Assembly (NCBI GenBank): GCA_930990125.1
Contig: CAKNOI010000014.1
Span: forward strand, 1-35,636
From: an uncultured Clostridiaceae bacterium
GTDB lineage: Bacteria; Bacillota; Clostridia; TANB77; CAG-508
Length of the DNA: 35,636 nucleotides
Direction of reading: 5' to 3'
This document shows positions 1 through 7,663 of this stretch, in pieces. The position numbers and the translations under genes are program-made. The notes below the pieces were generated by a model, which was given only the letters and a program-made list of their open reading frames with translations, had not been told where the DNA came from and ran no database searches. Each line of letters starts with the position of its first letter. Position 1 is the stretch's first letter.

Positions 1-1
1 T

Positions 2-265
2 GCCTATGAACCAATATGGGCAATTGGAACAGGAAAAACCGCAACAGCAGAGGATGCCAATAATGCCATAAAAGAAATTCGTAGAAAAATTGCAGAATTA
101 TATGGAGAAGCTGTTTCTTCCCAAGTTATTTTACAATATGGAGGTAGCGTTAAACCAGAAAATGCAAAAGAGTTATTTACGATGTCCGACATTGATGGAG
201 GATTAATAGGAGGCGCTAGCTTAAAAGCAGAAGATTTTGCTAGAATAGTAAACTATGATAAATAA
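2..265 (+). CDS. tpiA: Triosephosphate isomerase, C-terminal part
   Basis: The last 87 codons of triosephosphate isomerase, the glycolytic enzyme that interconverts dihydroxyacetone phosphate and glyceraldehyde 3-phosphate. The fragment starts at the [12 protein letters not shown] segment, which holds the catalytic glutamate and the flexible phosphate loop. It continues through [10 protein letters not shown] and the GGLIGGASL phosphate-binding motif to the normal C-terminus. The gene is cut by the left edge of the window and looks intact otherwise. It lies directly upstream of gpmI, a common glycolytic gene order in Firmicutes. Confidence 0.97.
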   Translation, partial: AYEPIWAIGTGKTATAEDANNAIKEIRRKIAELYGEAVSSQVILQYGGSVKPENAKELFTMSDIDGGLIGGASLKAEDFARIVNYDK

Positions 266-282
266 ACAAAAAACTACAAAAT

Positions 283-311
283 TTGACAAGGATACATTTT
301 AGACATATAAT
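283..311 (+). promoter_or_regulatory. Sigma-A promoter of gpmI
   Basis: TTGACA (283-288), a 17-nt spacer and TATAAT (306-311) form a perfect consensus sigma-A promoter in the tpiA-gpmI gap. It gives a leader of about 60 nt before gpmI. gpmI and perhaps the genes behind it can therefore be transcribed independently of upstream glycolytic genes. Confidence 0.85.
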
Positions 312-380
312 ACAAAAGCAAGATTCAAAAGAAAAAAGTAAAAGAGAAATTATAAGTAAAAAGGATGGTAGGAAAAATAG

Positions 381-1910
381 ATGAAAGATAAGCTGACGAT
401 GTTAATGATTTTAGATGGATTTGGAGATAATAGCAATAAAGATGGAAATGCTATTGCTATGGCAAATACTCCTAATATAGACAGATTAATGCAAACCAAT
501 CCTGTAACACGCATCCATACGAGTGGATTAGATGTAGGGCTTCCAGAAGGACAAATGGGAAATTCGGAAGTAGGGCATACCAATATTGGAGCAGGAAGAA
601 TTGTATATCAAGAATTAACCAGAATTACAAAATCCATAGAAGAAGGAGATTTTTTCTCTATTGCAGAGTTTACAGAAGCAATAGAAAATTGTAAAAAATA
701 TCATTCTAAATTACACATTATGGGATTAGTATCCGATGGAGGAGTGCATAGCCACAATCGTCATTTATATGCTCTTTTAGAAATGGCTAAAAGAAAAGGT
801 TTTGAAGATGTTTTTGTACATTGTTTCTTAGATGGTAGAGATACTCCACCAGCTTCTGCAGAAGGATATCTTGCCAAACTAGAAGAAAAAATGAAAGAAA
901 AAGAAGTTGGAAAAATTGCAAGCATTTGTGGAAGATTTTACAGCATGGACCGTGATAAAAGATGGGAAAGAGTAAAAAAAGCTTATGATGCTATTGTAAA
1001 TGGAATAGGTGAAAAAGCCAATACTGCTATTAGTGCAATAGAAAGTTCTTATCAAAAAGAAGTGTTTGACGAATTTGTGGAGCCTACTTTAATTTGTAAT
1101 GGAGATACTCCTATTGCAACAATAGGCGAACATGACTCTGTTATTTTCTTTAACTTTAGACCAGATAGAGCAAGAGAAATTACAAGAAGTTTAGTAGACG
1201 AAGCATTTGATGGATTTGAGACGAAACCATTATCATTATATTTTGTATGCTTTACGGAATATGACAAAACGATTCCTAATGTTCATATTGCTTTCAAACC
1301 AACAGAAATAGTAAATACCTTTGGAGAAATTGTAAGTAAGAATGGATTAACACAGCTTAGAATTGCGGAAACAGAAAAATATGCTCATGTAACATTTTTC
1401 TTTAATGGTGGTAGAGAACTACAATACGAAGGAGAAGATAGAATTTTGGTGCCATCTCCTAAAGTAGAAACCTATGACTTAAAGCCAGAAATGAGTGCTT
1501 ATGAAGTAACAGAAAAAGTAGTAGAAGCAATTCAAAAGAAAAAATATGATACCATTATATTAAATTATGCAAATCCAGATATGGTAGGACACACAGGAAA
1601 TTTAGATGCTGCTATTAAAGCCGTAGAGACCATAGATGAATGTGTAGGAAAAGTAGTAGAAGAAGTAAATAAACAAGAAGGTAGACTAATTATTACAGCA
1701 GACCATGGAAATGCAGAGCAAATGATTGACTACAAAACAGGAGAACCACATACTGCACATACTACCAATCCAGTGCCACTTATTTTGGTAGGGGTAGAAG
1801 GTGTTAAACTAAAAGAAGGAAGACTTGCCGATTTAGCGCCAACAATGTTAGAATTAATGGGAATAGAAAAACCAGAAGAAATGACAGGGGAAAGTTTAAT
1901 TGTAAAATAA
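381..1910 (+). CDS. gpmI: 2,3-bisphosphoglycerate-independent phosphoglycerate mutase
   Basis: A cytosolic, metal-dependent enzyme that interconverts 3- and 2-phosphoglycerate in glycolysis. The 509-residue length is normal for the family. LDGFGDN near residue 11 provides the first metal-binding aspartate. The catalytic serine lies in [14 protein letters not shown] (S62). The C-terminal ADHGNAEQM and [10 protein letters not shown] motifs supply further metal ligands of the alkaline-phosphatase-like fold. It follows tpiA with its own promoter and precedes the YezG-like gene by about 20 nt, so the two may be co-transcribed. No in-frame CGG codon occurs in it. Confidence 0.97.
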   Translation: MKDKLTMLMILDGFGDNSNKDGNAIAMANTPNIDRLMQTNPVTRIHTSGLDVGLPEGQMGNSEVGHTNIGAGRIVYQELTRITKSIEEGDFFSIAEFTEAIENCKKYHSKLHIMGLVSDGGVHSHNRHLYALLEMAKRKGFEDVFVHCFLDGRDTPPASAEGYLAKLEEKMKEKEVGKIASICGRFYSMDRDKRWERVKKAYDAIVNGIGEKANTAISAIESSYQKEVFDEFVEPTLICNGDTPIATIGEHDSVIFFNFRPDRAREITRSLVDEAFDGFETKPLSLYFVCFTEYDKTIPNVHIAFKPTEIVNTFGEIVSKNGLTQLRIAETEKYAHVTFFFNGGRELQYEGEDRILVPSPKVETYDLKPEMSAYEVTEKVVEAIQKKKYDTIILNYANPDMVGHTGNLDAAIKAVETIDECVGKVVEEVNKQEGRLIITADHGNAEQMIDYKTGEPHTAHTTNPVPLILVGVEGVKLKEGRLADLAPTMLELMGIEKPEEMTGESLIVK

Positions 1911-1930
1911 AAATAAAAGAAGGGATGTTA

Positions 1931-2752
1931 ATGGAAAAAAGCACAAAGATAAAAAAACTATATAAACAAATTCAAGAAAAATTATTCATTCTAATTCCAG
2001 AAAAATGGGAAAAGATTTATCTTTATGCTTCCATCCTTGAGCAAGAATCTGGATTGCAAAATGGGGAAATGTTTTTTTACTATTTCCCTAAAGGACTATT
2101 AAAACGAAACCCTATTAATGGTTATGAAATTCCATCCCGTTTTAATATTGAAGAAGAAAGGTATATGCATCTAGTAGACTCTTTGTATCATCTTTTAAAA
2201 GAATTAAGAGAAGCAATGTTAGAAGAGTACCAAAAGGCATGGAGTAATGTCACTATTTCTATAGAAGGAATACAATTTCAAATAGAATACAGTTACGTAG
2301 ACTTAGTACATTCTCGTTTTTCTGCATATGATAGGCATATTATCTGGCAATATCTTTATTTACAAATGCCAATGGAAATGTTTAATAAGGAAGAAAGACG
2401 AAAAATAGAAAACTACTTAATGTATTCTAAAGAAGAAGCAAAACAAAAAGAAATAGATAGAGAGACTTTTTATTATAAACCTGCTAAGGCAAAAGTAGCG
2501 TATTCTAAGAAAGAAAAAATAGAACATAATTCCATCCCAAAACAAGCCTTAGAAATAGAATATGGCAACAAAAGAAAAACAATAAAACTAGAAGAAATAA
2601 GTAAGCCTGAGGAAAGTTTCGAACAAAAAGTAGAAAATGCTAGAAAAATAGCAGAAACCAAATTAAAAGAATACGATAAAGGAACTGTTTATGTAGTAAA
2701 AGAAGAGAATAAACAAAGTTTTAATCAAATTTTAAATTCTTATCGAATATAA
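1931..2752 (+). CDS. YezG/DUF600-family immunity-like protein with C-terminal extension
   Basis: The first 150 or so residues resemble the YezG/DUF600 family: an IPEKWEKIYLYA segment, an FFYYFPKG strand, a Leu-rich helix, and W-S-N-V-T-I followed by Y-S-Y-V-D-L and HIIWQYLYLQ. Members of that family are mostly immunity proteins of polymorphic nuclease toxins. A further stretch of about 115 residues is Lys/Glu-rich and of unknown role. The ATG at 1931 is preferred over 1925 because the AGAAGGG ribosome binding site directly abuts 1925 and leaves no spacing. No toxin gene is adjacent, so the role here is open. Confidence 0.7.
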   Translation: MEKSTKIKKLYKQIQEKLFILIPEKWEKIYLYASILEQESGLQNGEMFFYYFPKGLLKRNPINGYEIPSRFNIEEERYMHLVDSLYHLLKELREAMLEEYQKAWSNVTISIEGIQFQIEYSYVDLVHSRFSAYDRHIIWQYLYLQMPMEMFNKEERRKIENYLMYSKEEAKQKEIDRETFYYKPAKAKVAYSKKEKIEHNSIPKQALEIEYGNKRKTIKLEEISKPEESFEQKVENARKIAETKLKEYDKGTVYVVKEENKQSFNQILNSYRI

Positions 2753-2809
2753 CAGAAGTACTATACTTCTGCATATATATTAAGCTATAGTTTAGAAAGG
2801 AGCAAAAAA

Positions 2810-3502
2810 ATGATTTATTCAAAAGAAGTAGAAGAAATGTGTAAAGTCCGTAAAGGAGTAGACCATGGACCAGCACCAATTCCAGAAGAAGGAAAATGGG
2901 TAAAGTCAAAAGAAATTAAAGATATTTCTGGTTTAACACATGGTATTGGATGGTGTGCACCACAACAAGGAGCTTGCAAATTAACACTAAATGTAAAAGA
3001 GGGAATTATTCAAGAAGCTTTAGTAGAAACAATTGGATGCTCTGGAATGACACACTCTGCAGCAATGGCAGGAGAAATTTTAGTAGGTAAAACATTATTA
3101 GAAGCATTAAATACAGACCTTGTATGTGATGCTATTAATACTGCAATGCGTGAATTATTTTTACAAATTGTATATGGTAGAACACAATCTGCTTTCTCTG
3201 AAGGAGGTTTACCAGTAGGAGCAGGACTAGAAGATTTAGGAAAAGGACATCGTTCTCAAGTGGGAACTATTTATAGTACACTTTCTAAAGGACCTAGATA
3301 CCTAGAACTTGCAGAAGGATATATAGTAGAAATAGGACTAGATAAAGATGATACCATTATTGGATATAAATATGTAAATTTAGGAAAAATGATGGATAAT
3401 ATCAAAGCTGGAATAGAACCAATGGAAGCCATTGAAAAAGCCAGTGGAACATATGGAAGATTTAACGAGGCAGTGAAAAAAATAGATCCTAGAAAAGAAT
3501 AA
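2810..3502 (+). CDS. NifU/IscU-like iron-sulfur scaffold-type protein, partner of GGGtGRT protein
   Basis: A 230-residue protein with a NifU_N/IscU-like core: strands around CKLTLNVKEGIIQEA, then ETIGCSGMTHSAAM, and a helix with LVCDAINTAM. Cysteines at about 49, 56, 77 and 106 are candidate cluster or metal ligands. In many anaerobic Firmicutes this gene sits directly before a GGGtGRT protein gene, as here, so the two probably act together in an as yet poorly defined iron-sulfur process. An AAAGGAGC ribosome binding site supports the ATG at 2810. Confidence 0.75.
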   Translation: MIYSKEVEEMCKVRKGVDHGPAPIPEEGKWVKSKEIKDISGLTHGIGWCAPQQGACKLTLNVKEGIIQEALVETIGCSGMTHSAAMAGEILVGKTLLEALNTDLVCDAINTAMRELFLQIVYGRTQSAFSEGGLPVGAGLEDLGKGHRSQVGTIYSTLSKGPRYLELAEGYIVEIGLDKDDTIIGYKYVNLGKMMDNIKAGIEPMEAIEKASGTYGRFNEAVKKIDPRKE

Positions 3503-3545
3503 ATTACATAAAAATGAGAAATTGTAAATATTAGGAGGTAACAAA

Positions 3546-4544
3546 ATGGCTTTATTTGAAAGTTATGAAAGAAGAATAGATCAAGTACAAAAAGTGTTAA
3601 ATGACTATGATATCAAAGACTTAGAAGAAGCAAAGAAACTATGCGAGGACAAAGGAATTAATCCAGCTGAGATAGTAAGAGGAATTCAACCAATTTGTTT
3701 TGATAATGCATGTTGGGCATATACCGTAGGTGCTGCTATTGCTATCAAAAAAGGATGTAAAAAAGCATCTGATGCAGCAAAAGCAATAGGAGAAGGGTTA
3801 CAAAGTTTTTGTATACCAGGTTCTGTAGCAGATGACAGAAAAGTAGGATTAGGACATGGTAATTTAGGTGCTATGTTATTATCTGAAGATACAAAATGTT
3901 TTGCATTTTTAGCAGGACACGAAAGCTTTGCTGCAGCAGAAGGAGCAATTGGTATTGCAAAATCTGCTAACAAAGTTAGAAAAGAAGCTTTACGAGTTAT
4001 TTTAAATGGACTTGGAAAAGATGCTGCACAAATTATTTCTAGAATAAATGGATTTACCTATGTAAAAACAGATTTTGACTATTACACAGGAAAACTTACA
4101 ATTCTAGAAGAAATACCATATTCTGATGGAGAAAGAGCAAAAGTAAAATGCTACGGAGCAAATGATGTAAGAGAAGGTGTAGCAATTATGCACCATGAAA
4201 AAGTAGATGTTTCTATTACAGGAAATTCTACTAACCCAACAAGATTCCAACATCCAGTAGCAGGAACATATAAAAAAGAATGTATCGAGCAAGGTAAAAA
4301 ATATTTCTCTGTAGCTTCTGGTGGAGGAACAGGAAGAACACTTCATCCAGATAATATGGCAGCAGGACCAGCATCTTATGGTATGACAGATACTATGGGA
4401 AGAATGCATTCAGATGCACAATTTGCAGGTTCATCTTCTGTACCTGCACACGTAGAAATGATGGGACTTATTGGTATGGGTAACAACCCAATGGTAGGTG
4501 CAACAGTAGCTGTAGCAGTTGCAATAGAAGAAGCAATGAAATAA
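3546..4544 (+). CDS. GGGtGRT family protein
   Basis: A 332-residue protein carrying the family signature GGGTGRT at about residues 259-265, followed by LHPDNMAAGPASYG and a glycine- and alanine-rich C-terminus. The family is conserved in anaerobes and its biochemical function is not established. It lies 43 nt behind the IscU-like gene with a strong AGGAGG site, so the pair is likely one transcript. This is the last clear host gene; the prophage integrase lies tail-on to it. Confidence 0.85.
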   Translation: MALFESYERRIDQVQKVLNDYDIKDLEEAKKLCEDKGINPAEIVRGIQPICFDNACWAYTVGAAIAIKKGCKKASDAAKAIGEGLQSFCIPGSVADDRKVGLGHGNLGAMLLSEDTKCFAFLAGHESFAAAEGAIGIAKSANKVRKEALRVILNGLGKDAAQIISRINGFTYVKTDFDYYTGKLTILEEIPYSDGERAKVKCYGANDVREGVAIMHHEKVDVSITGNSTNPTRFQHPVAGTYKKECIEQGKKYFSVASGGGTGRTLHPDNMAAGPASYGMTDTMGRMHSDAQFAGSSSVPAHVEMMGLIGMGNNPMVGATVAVAVAIEEAMK

Positions 4545-4586
4545 CTGGTAATACTGAATTACAATAAAATGTGGTAAATAAATAAT

Positions 4587-4636
4587 AAAGGTGGACATTT
4601 CCTAATAATATGGATTTGTCCACCTTTTGTCCACCA
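4587..4636. repeat. Inverted and direct GTCCACC repeats at left prophage edge
   Basis: An 11-bp inverted repeat, AAAGGTGGACA (4587-4597) and TGTCCACCTTT (4617-4627), could act as a terminator between the convergent GGGtGRT and integrase genes. TTTGTCCACC occurs twice in direct orientation at 4615-4624 and 4626-4635. Clustered short repeats beside an integrase gene are also typical of arm-type integrase sites or of the attachment region. The second att copy lies outside the window, so the crossover core cannot be set. Confidence 0.5.
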
Positions 4637-4669
4637 AAATATTTTTGCCCACATAGAAGTGTAAAAAAA

Positions 4670-5863
4670 TTAAAGCATTTCTATGTATTTTTGATTGTCT
4701 TCTCTAACTTTATCTGTTAATTGATAATAAATCTCTAATGTTACTTTGATATTTTTATGTCCTAACCTCATTTGAACATATTTTAAATCTGCACCATTAG
4801 ACAACAAAAAAGTAGTATGTTTATATCTTAAAGAATGAAAATCATATTCTTTATAATTTATTCCTTTTTCATAATGTATAACTCTACCAACATGTTGCAT
4901 TATTCTAGGAGAAAGAAATTCACCATTTTCTCTCATTGTTGCTAATCTTATAGGCTTTCCTTCTAAATAATTTAATTGTCCTTTTTCATTGACTTTTAAT
5001 TCTTTATAATAAATTCCATATTTTAATTTATTATCATCTTGTTTTTTCTTTTCTCTTTTTAATAATTCAACCATTTTATTACTTAAATCTATATCTCTAA
5101 CGGAATTATATTTAGGTGGTTTTAAGGTCCAAAATTCTTTTATAAACTGTATTTGATGTTTTAAATGTAAAACCTTCTTTTCAAAATCAACATCATTATC
5201 TATATCAACAGCAAAACATTCACCTTGTCTCATTCCACAATGATATCCGAAACACAAAGGTATATAGGCCGTTGTACCTTCAGGAAAACGATTAAAAATT
5301 AGTTTAATTTTATCATCTGGAATAATAACTCTTTTTTTAGTTCTACTAGGCGTATCTGGAATTGAATTTTTAGATGGTAGTTTTACATCTGATGCAGGAT
5401 TAAATGCTAAATATTTTAAAGGAGATACAGCATAACTTAATGAACCATTTATTATACTTTTCATAACTGATAAAGTATTTCTTGAAAAACCTTCATTAAA
5501 TTTTTTTTTGATAAATTTTTGTATAGTTTCGTGTACTAAAGTATTTATTCTGTATTGACCAAGTTCTGGTTTTATATGTAATCTAATTAATTTTTTATAA
5601 CTTAATATTGTATCTTCATCTAATTCTAATTCTCCATATTCCTCAATCCATTTATCTAAATAATCAGAATAACTTATTTCAGAAGGCTTAAAAGCAATTC
5701 CAGACTTATCATATTCTGCTTTTGCTAATGTACCTGCTTCTAAAGCTTCTTTTTTTGTTGCAAATCCACCTTTTGATAGTTGATTTCTCTTGCCATTTAT
5801 AGGAGCTGCTTCAAATCTATATTCCCATGTTTTACCTCTTTTACGAGCCGTTATTTGTCCCAT
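4670..5863 (-). CDS. int: Prophage tyrosine-recombinase integrase
   Basis: A 397-residue phage integrase. The N-terminus (about residues 1-50, TARKRGKTWEYRFEA) is an AP2-like arm-binding domain. A SAM-like core-binding domain follows at about 65-150 and the catalytic domain at about 175-390. Catalytic residues visible are R212 (GMRQGE), H343 and R346 (HSLRYKH), H369 (RLGHKN) and the nucleophile Y379 or Y380 (TLEIYY). It lies tail-to-tail with host gene GGGtGRT, so the left attachment site is probably between 4545 and 4669. A GGAGG site precedes the ATG at 5863. Confidence 0.93.
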   Translation of the reverse strand: MGQITARKRGKTWEYRFEAAPINGKRNQLSKGGFATKKEALEAGTLAKAEYDKSGIAFKPSEISYSDYLDKWIEEYGELELDEDTILSYKKLIRLHIKPELGQYRINTLVHETIQKFIKKKFNEGFSRNTLSVMKSIINGSLSYAVSPLKYLAFNPASDVKLPSKNSIPDTPSRTKKRVIIPDDKIKLIFNRFPEGTTAYIPLCFGYHCGMRQGECFAVDIDNDVDFEKKVLHLKHQIQFIKEFWTLKPPKYNSVRDIDLSNKMVELLKREKKKQDDNKLKYGIYYKELKVNEKGQLNYLEGKPIRLATMRENGEFLSPRIMQHVGRVIHYEKGINYKEYDFHSLRYKHTTFLLSNGADLKYVQMRLGHKNIKVTLEIYYQLTDKVREDNQKYIEML

Positions 5864-5905
5864 AAAAATACCTCCATTTTTCTTAAATTATTTTTATATA
5901 AACAC

Positions 5906-5934
5906 TTGAAAAATGAAGGCTTTTTGTATATAAT
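5906..5934 (+). promoter_or_regulatory. Sigma-A promoter of predicted small RNA
   Basis: TTGAAA (5906-5911), a 17-nt spacer and TATAAT (5929-5934) lie on the plus strand in the gap between two minus-strand genes. No plus-strand coding gene follows; instead two stem-loops and a U-rich tract come immediately downstream. The expected start point is about 5941. Confidence 0.75.
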
Positions 5935-5940
5935 TCAAAA

Positions 5941-6022
5941 GTAATCACTTTCCAAAGTGGTTATTCCTTGGATAATGTGTGGCTTCCGCAAAAAAGAAAC
6001 ACATTATCCTTCTTTTTGTTTT
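5941..6022 (+). ncRNA. Predicted antisense small RNA of the lysogeny region
   Basis: A promoter-to-terminator unit of about 82 nt. Hairpin 1 pairs AATCACTTT (5943-5951) with AAAGTGGTT (5954-5962). Hairpin 2 pairs GGATAATGTGT (5970-5980) with ACACATTATCC (5999-6009) around an 18-nt loop, and a T-rich tract (6010-6022) follows. Positions 5976-5990, TGTGTGGCTTCCGCA, are the exact complement of 7619-7633 in the rightward early transcript; ten of those bases are in the hairpin 2 loop. It is therefore a candidate trans-acting antisense RNA that pairs by loop contact. The RNA would also be antisense to the untranslated gap of the int-membrane protein transcript. Expression and targeting are inferred. 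Confidence 0.65.
5999..6022 (+). terminator. Rho-independent terminator of the small RNA
   Basis: The distal arm of the perfect 11-bp stem (5970-5980 with 5999-6009) is followed by TTCTTTTTGTTTT on the plus strand. On the minus strand the same stem has no U-tract, so the element is directional and ends plus-strand transcription just at the 3' end of the opposing gene. Confidence 0.7.
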
Positions 6023-6410
6023 ATATAAGATTGTATATATTATTAAGAACTTGTCCATTTTCATACAAATCTTTATCTGCATATCTCACAGTTTTTAATT
6101 GGCCATCTTTTAAGTAAATAATTGCGTTATAAGCATACGACTTAACTCTAAAACCAAGTGTATTTTCTCCATCTAAGCCATCTAGTGAATCATCTCTAGT
6201 TAAAGAAAAATTAGAAATTCCACATTGTGATAAAATATTTAAAGTGTTTTCTACGTTTTCTGGTTCCATATAACTTATTAACATATCGTAATTTGCATCG
6301 CTTTCATCAGTCGGAGAATTAGTAGCAAAGTTAACGAAATAGACAAATGCAATCACGATAATTATTAAAAGTATGCCTGGTCCTATCCCTGTAATTTTTT
6401 GATTCTTCAT
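6021..6410 (-). CDS. Small membrane-anchored protein of the lysogeny module
   Basis: About 129 residues with one hydrophobic segment near the N-terminus (GPGILLIIIVIAFVYFVNFA), then an acidic soluble domain that is probably outside the cell. The start at 6410 (MKNQKITG) is chosen because a GGGGG site lies about 8 nt upstream; the longer reading frame from 6503 overlaps the repressor and has no such site. I do not recognise a family. Expressed from the lysogen with repressor and integrase, it could be a superinfection or host-interaction factor, but that is only positional inference. Confidence 0.7.
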   Translation of the reverse strand: MKNQKITGIGPGILLIIIVIAFVYFVNFATNSPTDESDANYDMLISYMEPENVENTLNILSQCGISNFSLTRDDSLDGLDGENTLGFRVKSYAYNAIIYLKDGQLKTVRYADKDLYENGQVLNNIYNLI

Positions 6411-6449
6411 AATAGAATCCCCCTTTTCTCTTTTATATCTATTTGAAAG

Positions 6450-6472
6450 CACTAGTGTTATAAACACTAATG
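6450..6472. repeat. Inverted repeat between repressor and membrane-protein gene
   Basis: CACTAGTGTT (6450-6459) and AACACTAATG (6463-6472) form a 10-bp stem with one G-T pair and a 3-nt loop, just downstream of the repressor stop codon. No T-tract follows directly on either strand. It may be an RNA processing site or an operator; I cannot decide. Confidence 0.4.
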
Positions 6473-6492
6473 ACTTTGCCAAGTTTTTGCTT

Positions 6493-7227
6493 TTAATCTT
6501 CATTTTGTGAGTCTTGTGAAGATTTTTTTTTCGTGTATTTTGGTATTTCTGTTAAATCTTTTATATAAATATTTGCTGTTTGTTTACCTAGCTCATTAAG
6601 TTTTGAATAATCATCTAGTAAATGAATAGAATAATTACCATATTGTTTTTGTATTTCTTCTTGAATGTTTTGAGAAATGATAATTTTATCTTTATTTAAT
6701 GAGTTTATTAATTCATTAACTTTTTGTTTAGTATAATTTTGAATTTCCAACATTTTATTGTGTTCATCTGCTGAATGAGGTAAACAGAAATCAAACGATT
6801 CTCCTAGAGTTTTATCTATTTTATTTCCAAAAAAATTAGCAGCAATAGATTGAATTATACAGAAAGCCTTTTCAATTTTAGAATTGCTAAAGTTTTCCTT
6901 AGAAATTGAATTAATAATTTGGTTGGAAGAGTAATAGTCTAAAACATGTTTAGTAGCTTCTTCCAGTTCTTTTTCTGATAAATGTAAAGCGGCTAGCTTT
7001 TCTTCTAAAATTTGTTTTGGATTGTCTATATCTGTATTGCCTAATAAATAATCAGTAGATACACCAAATAAAGTAGATATTTTTTGCAATATTTCTACTG
7101 AAGGTAGATTTTTAGATGTTTCATAATTAGCAATATTAGAGCGAGAAATATTTAATTTATTTGCTAGCTCTTCTTGTGAAAGAAAGTGGATTTGTCTTAA
7201 ATGTTTTAAAATTGTTCCAAAATTCAT
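6493..7227 (-). CDS. XRE-family phage repressor
   Basis: A 244-residue protein with an N-terminal XRE helix-turn-helix at about residues 5-60 (LSQEELANKLNISRSNIANYE). The remainder is helical and charged and probably mediates oligomerisation. No S24 peptidase Ser/Lys pair is evident, so induction is unlikely to run through LexA-type self-cleavage. It is transcribed leftward from the promoter at 7252-7280 and faces the Cro-like gene at 7369. This layout is the classic lysogeny switch. The ribosome binding site AAGGAGG lies at 7235-7241. Confidence 0.88.
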   Translation of the reverse strand: MNFGTILKHLRQIHFLSQEELANKLNISRSNIANYETSKNLPSVEILQKISTLFGVSTDYLLGNTDIDNPKQILEEKLAALHLSEKELEEATKHVLDYYSSNQIINSISKENFSNSKIEKAFCIIQSIAANFFGNKIDKTLGESFDFCLPHSADEHNKMLEIQNYTKQKVNELINSLNKDKIIISQNIQEEIQKQYGNYSIHLLDDYSKLNELGKQTANIYIKDLTEIPKYTKKKSSQDSQNED

Positions 7228-7251
7228 AGTAAAGCCTCCTTATATAAATGT

Positions 7252-7280
7252 ATTATAGCATATCATTGTTAGTTTAGCAA
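7252..7280 (-). promoter_or_regulatory. Leftward (repressor) promoter
   Basis: On the minus strand, TTGCTA (7280-7275), a 17-nt spacer and TATAAT (7257-7252) precede the repressor start. The inverted repeat at 7271-7283 covers the -35 box. Confidence 0.75.
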
Positions 7281-7283
7281 ACT
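7271..7283. promoter_or_regulatory. Putative operator over the leftward -35
   Basis: AGTTTAGCAAACT is a perfect 5-bp inverted repeat (AGTTT and AAACT) around AGC. It overlaps the -35 hexamer of the repressor promoter, which suits autoregulation or Cro-type repression. Confidence 0.5.
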
Positions 7284-7308
7284 TTTTTGAAAAAAAACAA
7301 AAAAAACA

Positions 7309-7337
7309 TTGACAGTCAAACAAACATAATATATAAT
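7309..7337 (+). promoter_or_regulatory. Rightward early (lytic) promoter with operator
   Basis: TTGACA (7309-7314), a 17-nt spacer and TATAAT (7332-7337) are a perfect sigma-A promoter. The -35 box lies in the near-palindrome TTGACAGTCAA (7309-7319), a plausible repressor operator. It drives the Cro-like gene and the early lytic operon. Confidence 0.85.
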
Positions 7338-7353
7338 GTCAGTGAAAGAAACA
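7335..7353 (+). repeat. 19-nt leader repeat, copy 1
   Basis: AATGTCAGTGAAAGAAACA spans the promoter -10 and the transcript start, immediately before the ribosome binding site of the Cro-like gene. An identical copy lies at 7557-7575, before the next ribosome binding site. Confidence 0.8.
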
Positions 7354-7368
7354 GAAGGAGGTTAAAAT

Positions 7369-7551
7369 ATGAGAAGCAAACTTATAGAATTAAGAAAGAA
7401 AAAAGGATATACTCAAAAAGAAATGGCAGATAACCTAAAAATAGCAAGGAGCACATATGCAGGTTATGAATCCGGTAATTTTTATCCATCACTTAGAATA
7501 GCTTCTGAAATAAAAAGAATATTAAAATACGGAAAAGACGATCTTTTTTAA
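7369..7551 (+). CDS. Cro-like XRE helix-turn-helix protein
   Basis: A 60-residue protein that is almost entirely an XRE helix-turn-helix domain (KKKGYTQKEMADNLKIARSTYAGYESG). It is the first gene of the rightward operon and lies opposite the larger repressor. By position it is the Cro or early antirepressor-type regulator. An AAGGAGG site at 7355-7361 supports the ATG. Confidence 0.85.
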   Translation: MRSKLIELRKKKGYTQKEMADNLKIARSTYAGYESGNFYPSLRIASEIKRILKYGKDDLF

Positions 7552-7556
7552 TACAA

Positions 7557-7575
7557 AATGTCAGTGAAAGAAACA
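7557..7575 (+). repeat. 19-nt leader repeat, copy 2
   Basis: This is an exact copy of the sequence at 7335-7353, again placed just upstream of a ribosome binding site (that of the ORF at 7589). The repetition of the same leader before two consecutive genes suggests either a local duplication or a shared binding site. Confidence 0.8.
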
Positions 7576-7588
7576 TGAGGAGGATGGT

Positions 7589-7663
7589 ATGAAAAAAAGA
7601 TTAAGAAATCGTGGAAAATGCGGAAGCCACACAGAAAAAAATAAGAAGAAGGAGGGAGAATAG
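7589..7663 (+). CDS. 24-codon basic peptide ORF, predicted small-RNA target
   Basis: ATG at 7589 follows a GAGGAGG site and opens a 24-residue, strongly basic peptide (MKKRLRNRGKCGSHTEKN...). Its TAG stop abuts the ATG of the Xis-like gene, so translation of the two is probably coupled. Codons 11-15 lie in the 15-nt segment complementary to the predicted small RNA. It may be a leader peptide rather than a functional protein. Confidence 0.5.
   Translation: MKKRLRNRGKCGSHTEKNKKKEGE
7619..7633 (+). promoter_or_regulatory. 15-nt site complementary to the small RNA
   Basis: TGCGGAAGCCACACA matches the reverse complement of 5976-5990 without mismatch. Nine of 15 bases are G or C in an AT-rich region. 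It lies inside the mini-ORF, 31 nt before the Xis-like start codon. Pairing would plausibly reduce translation of both. Confidence 0.6.

Noticed and set aside
2753-2771. Terminator after the YezG-like gene
   Set aside because: CAGAAGTA and TACTTCTG form an 8-bp stem but no T-tract follows; too weak to call.
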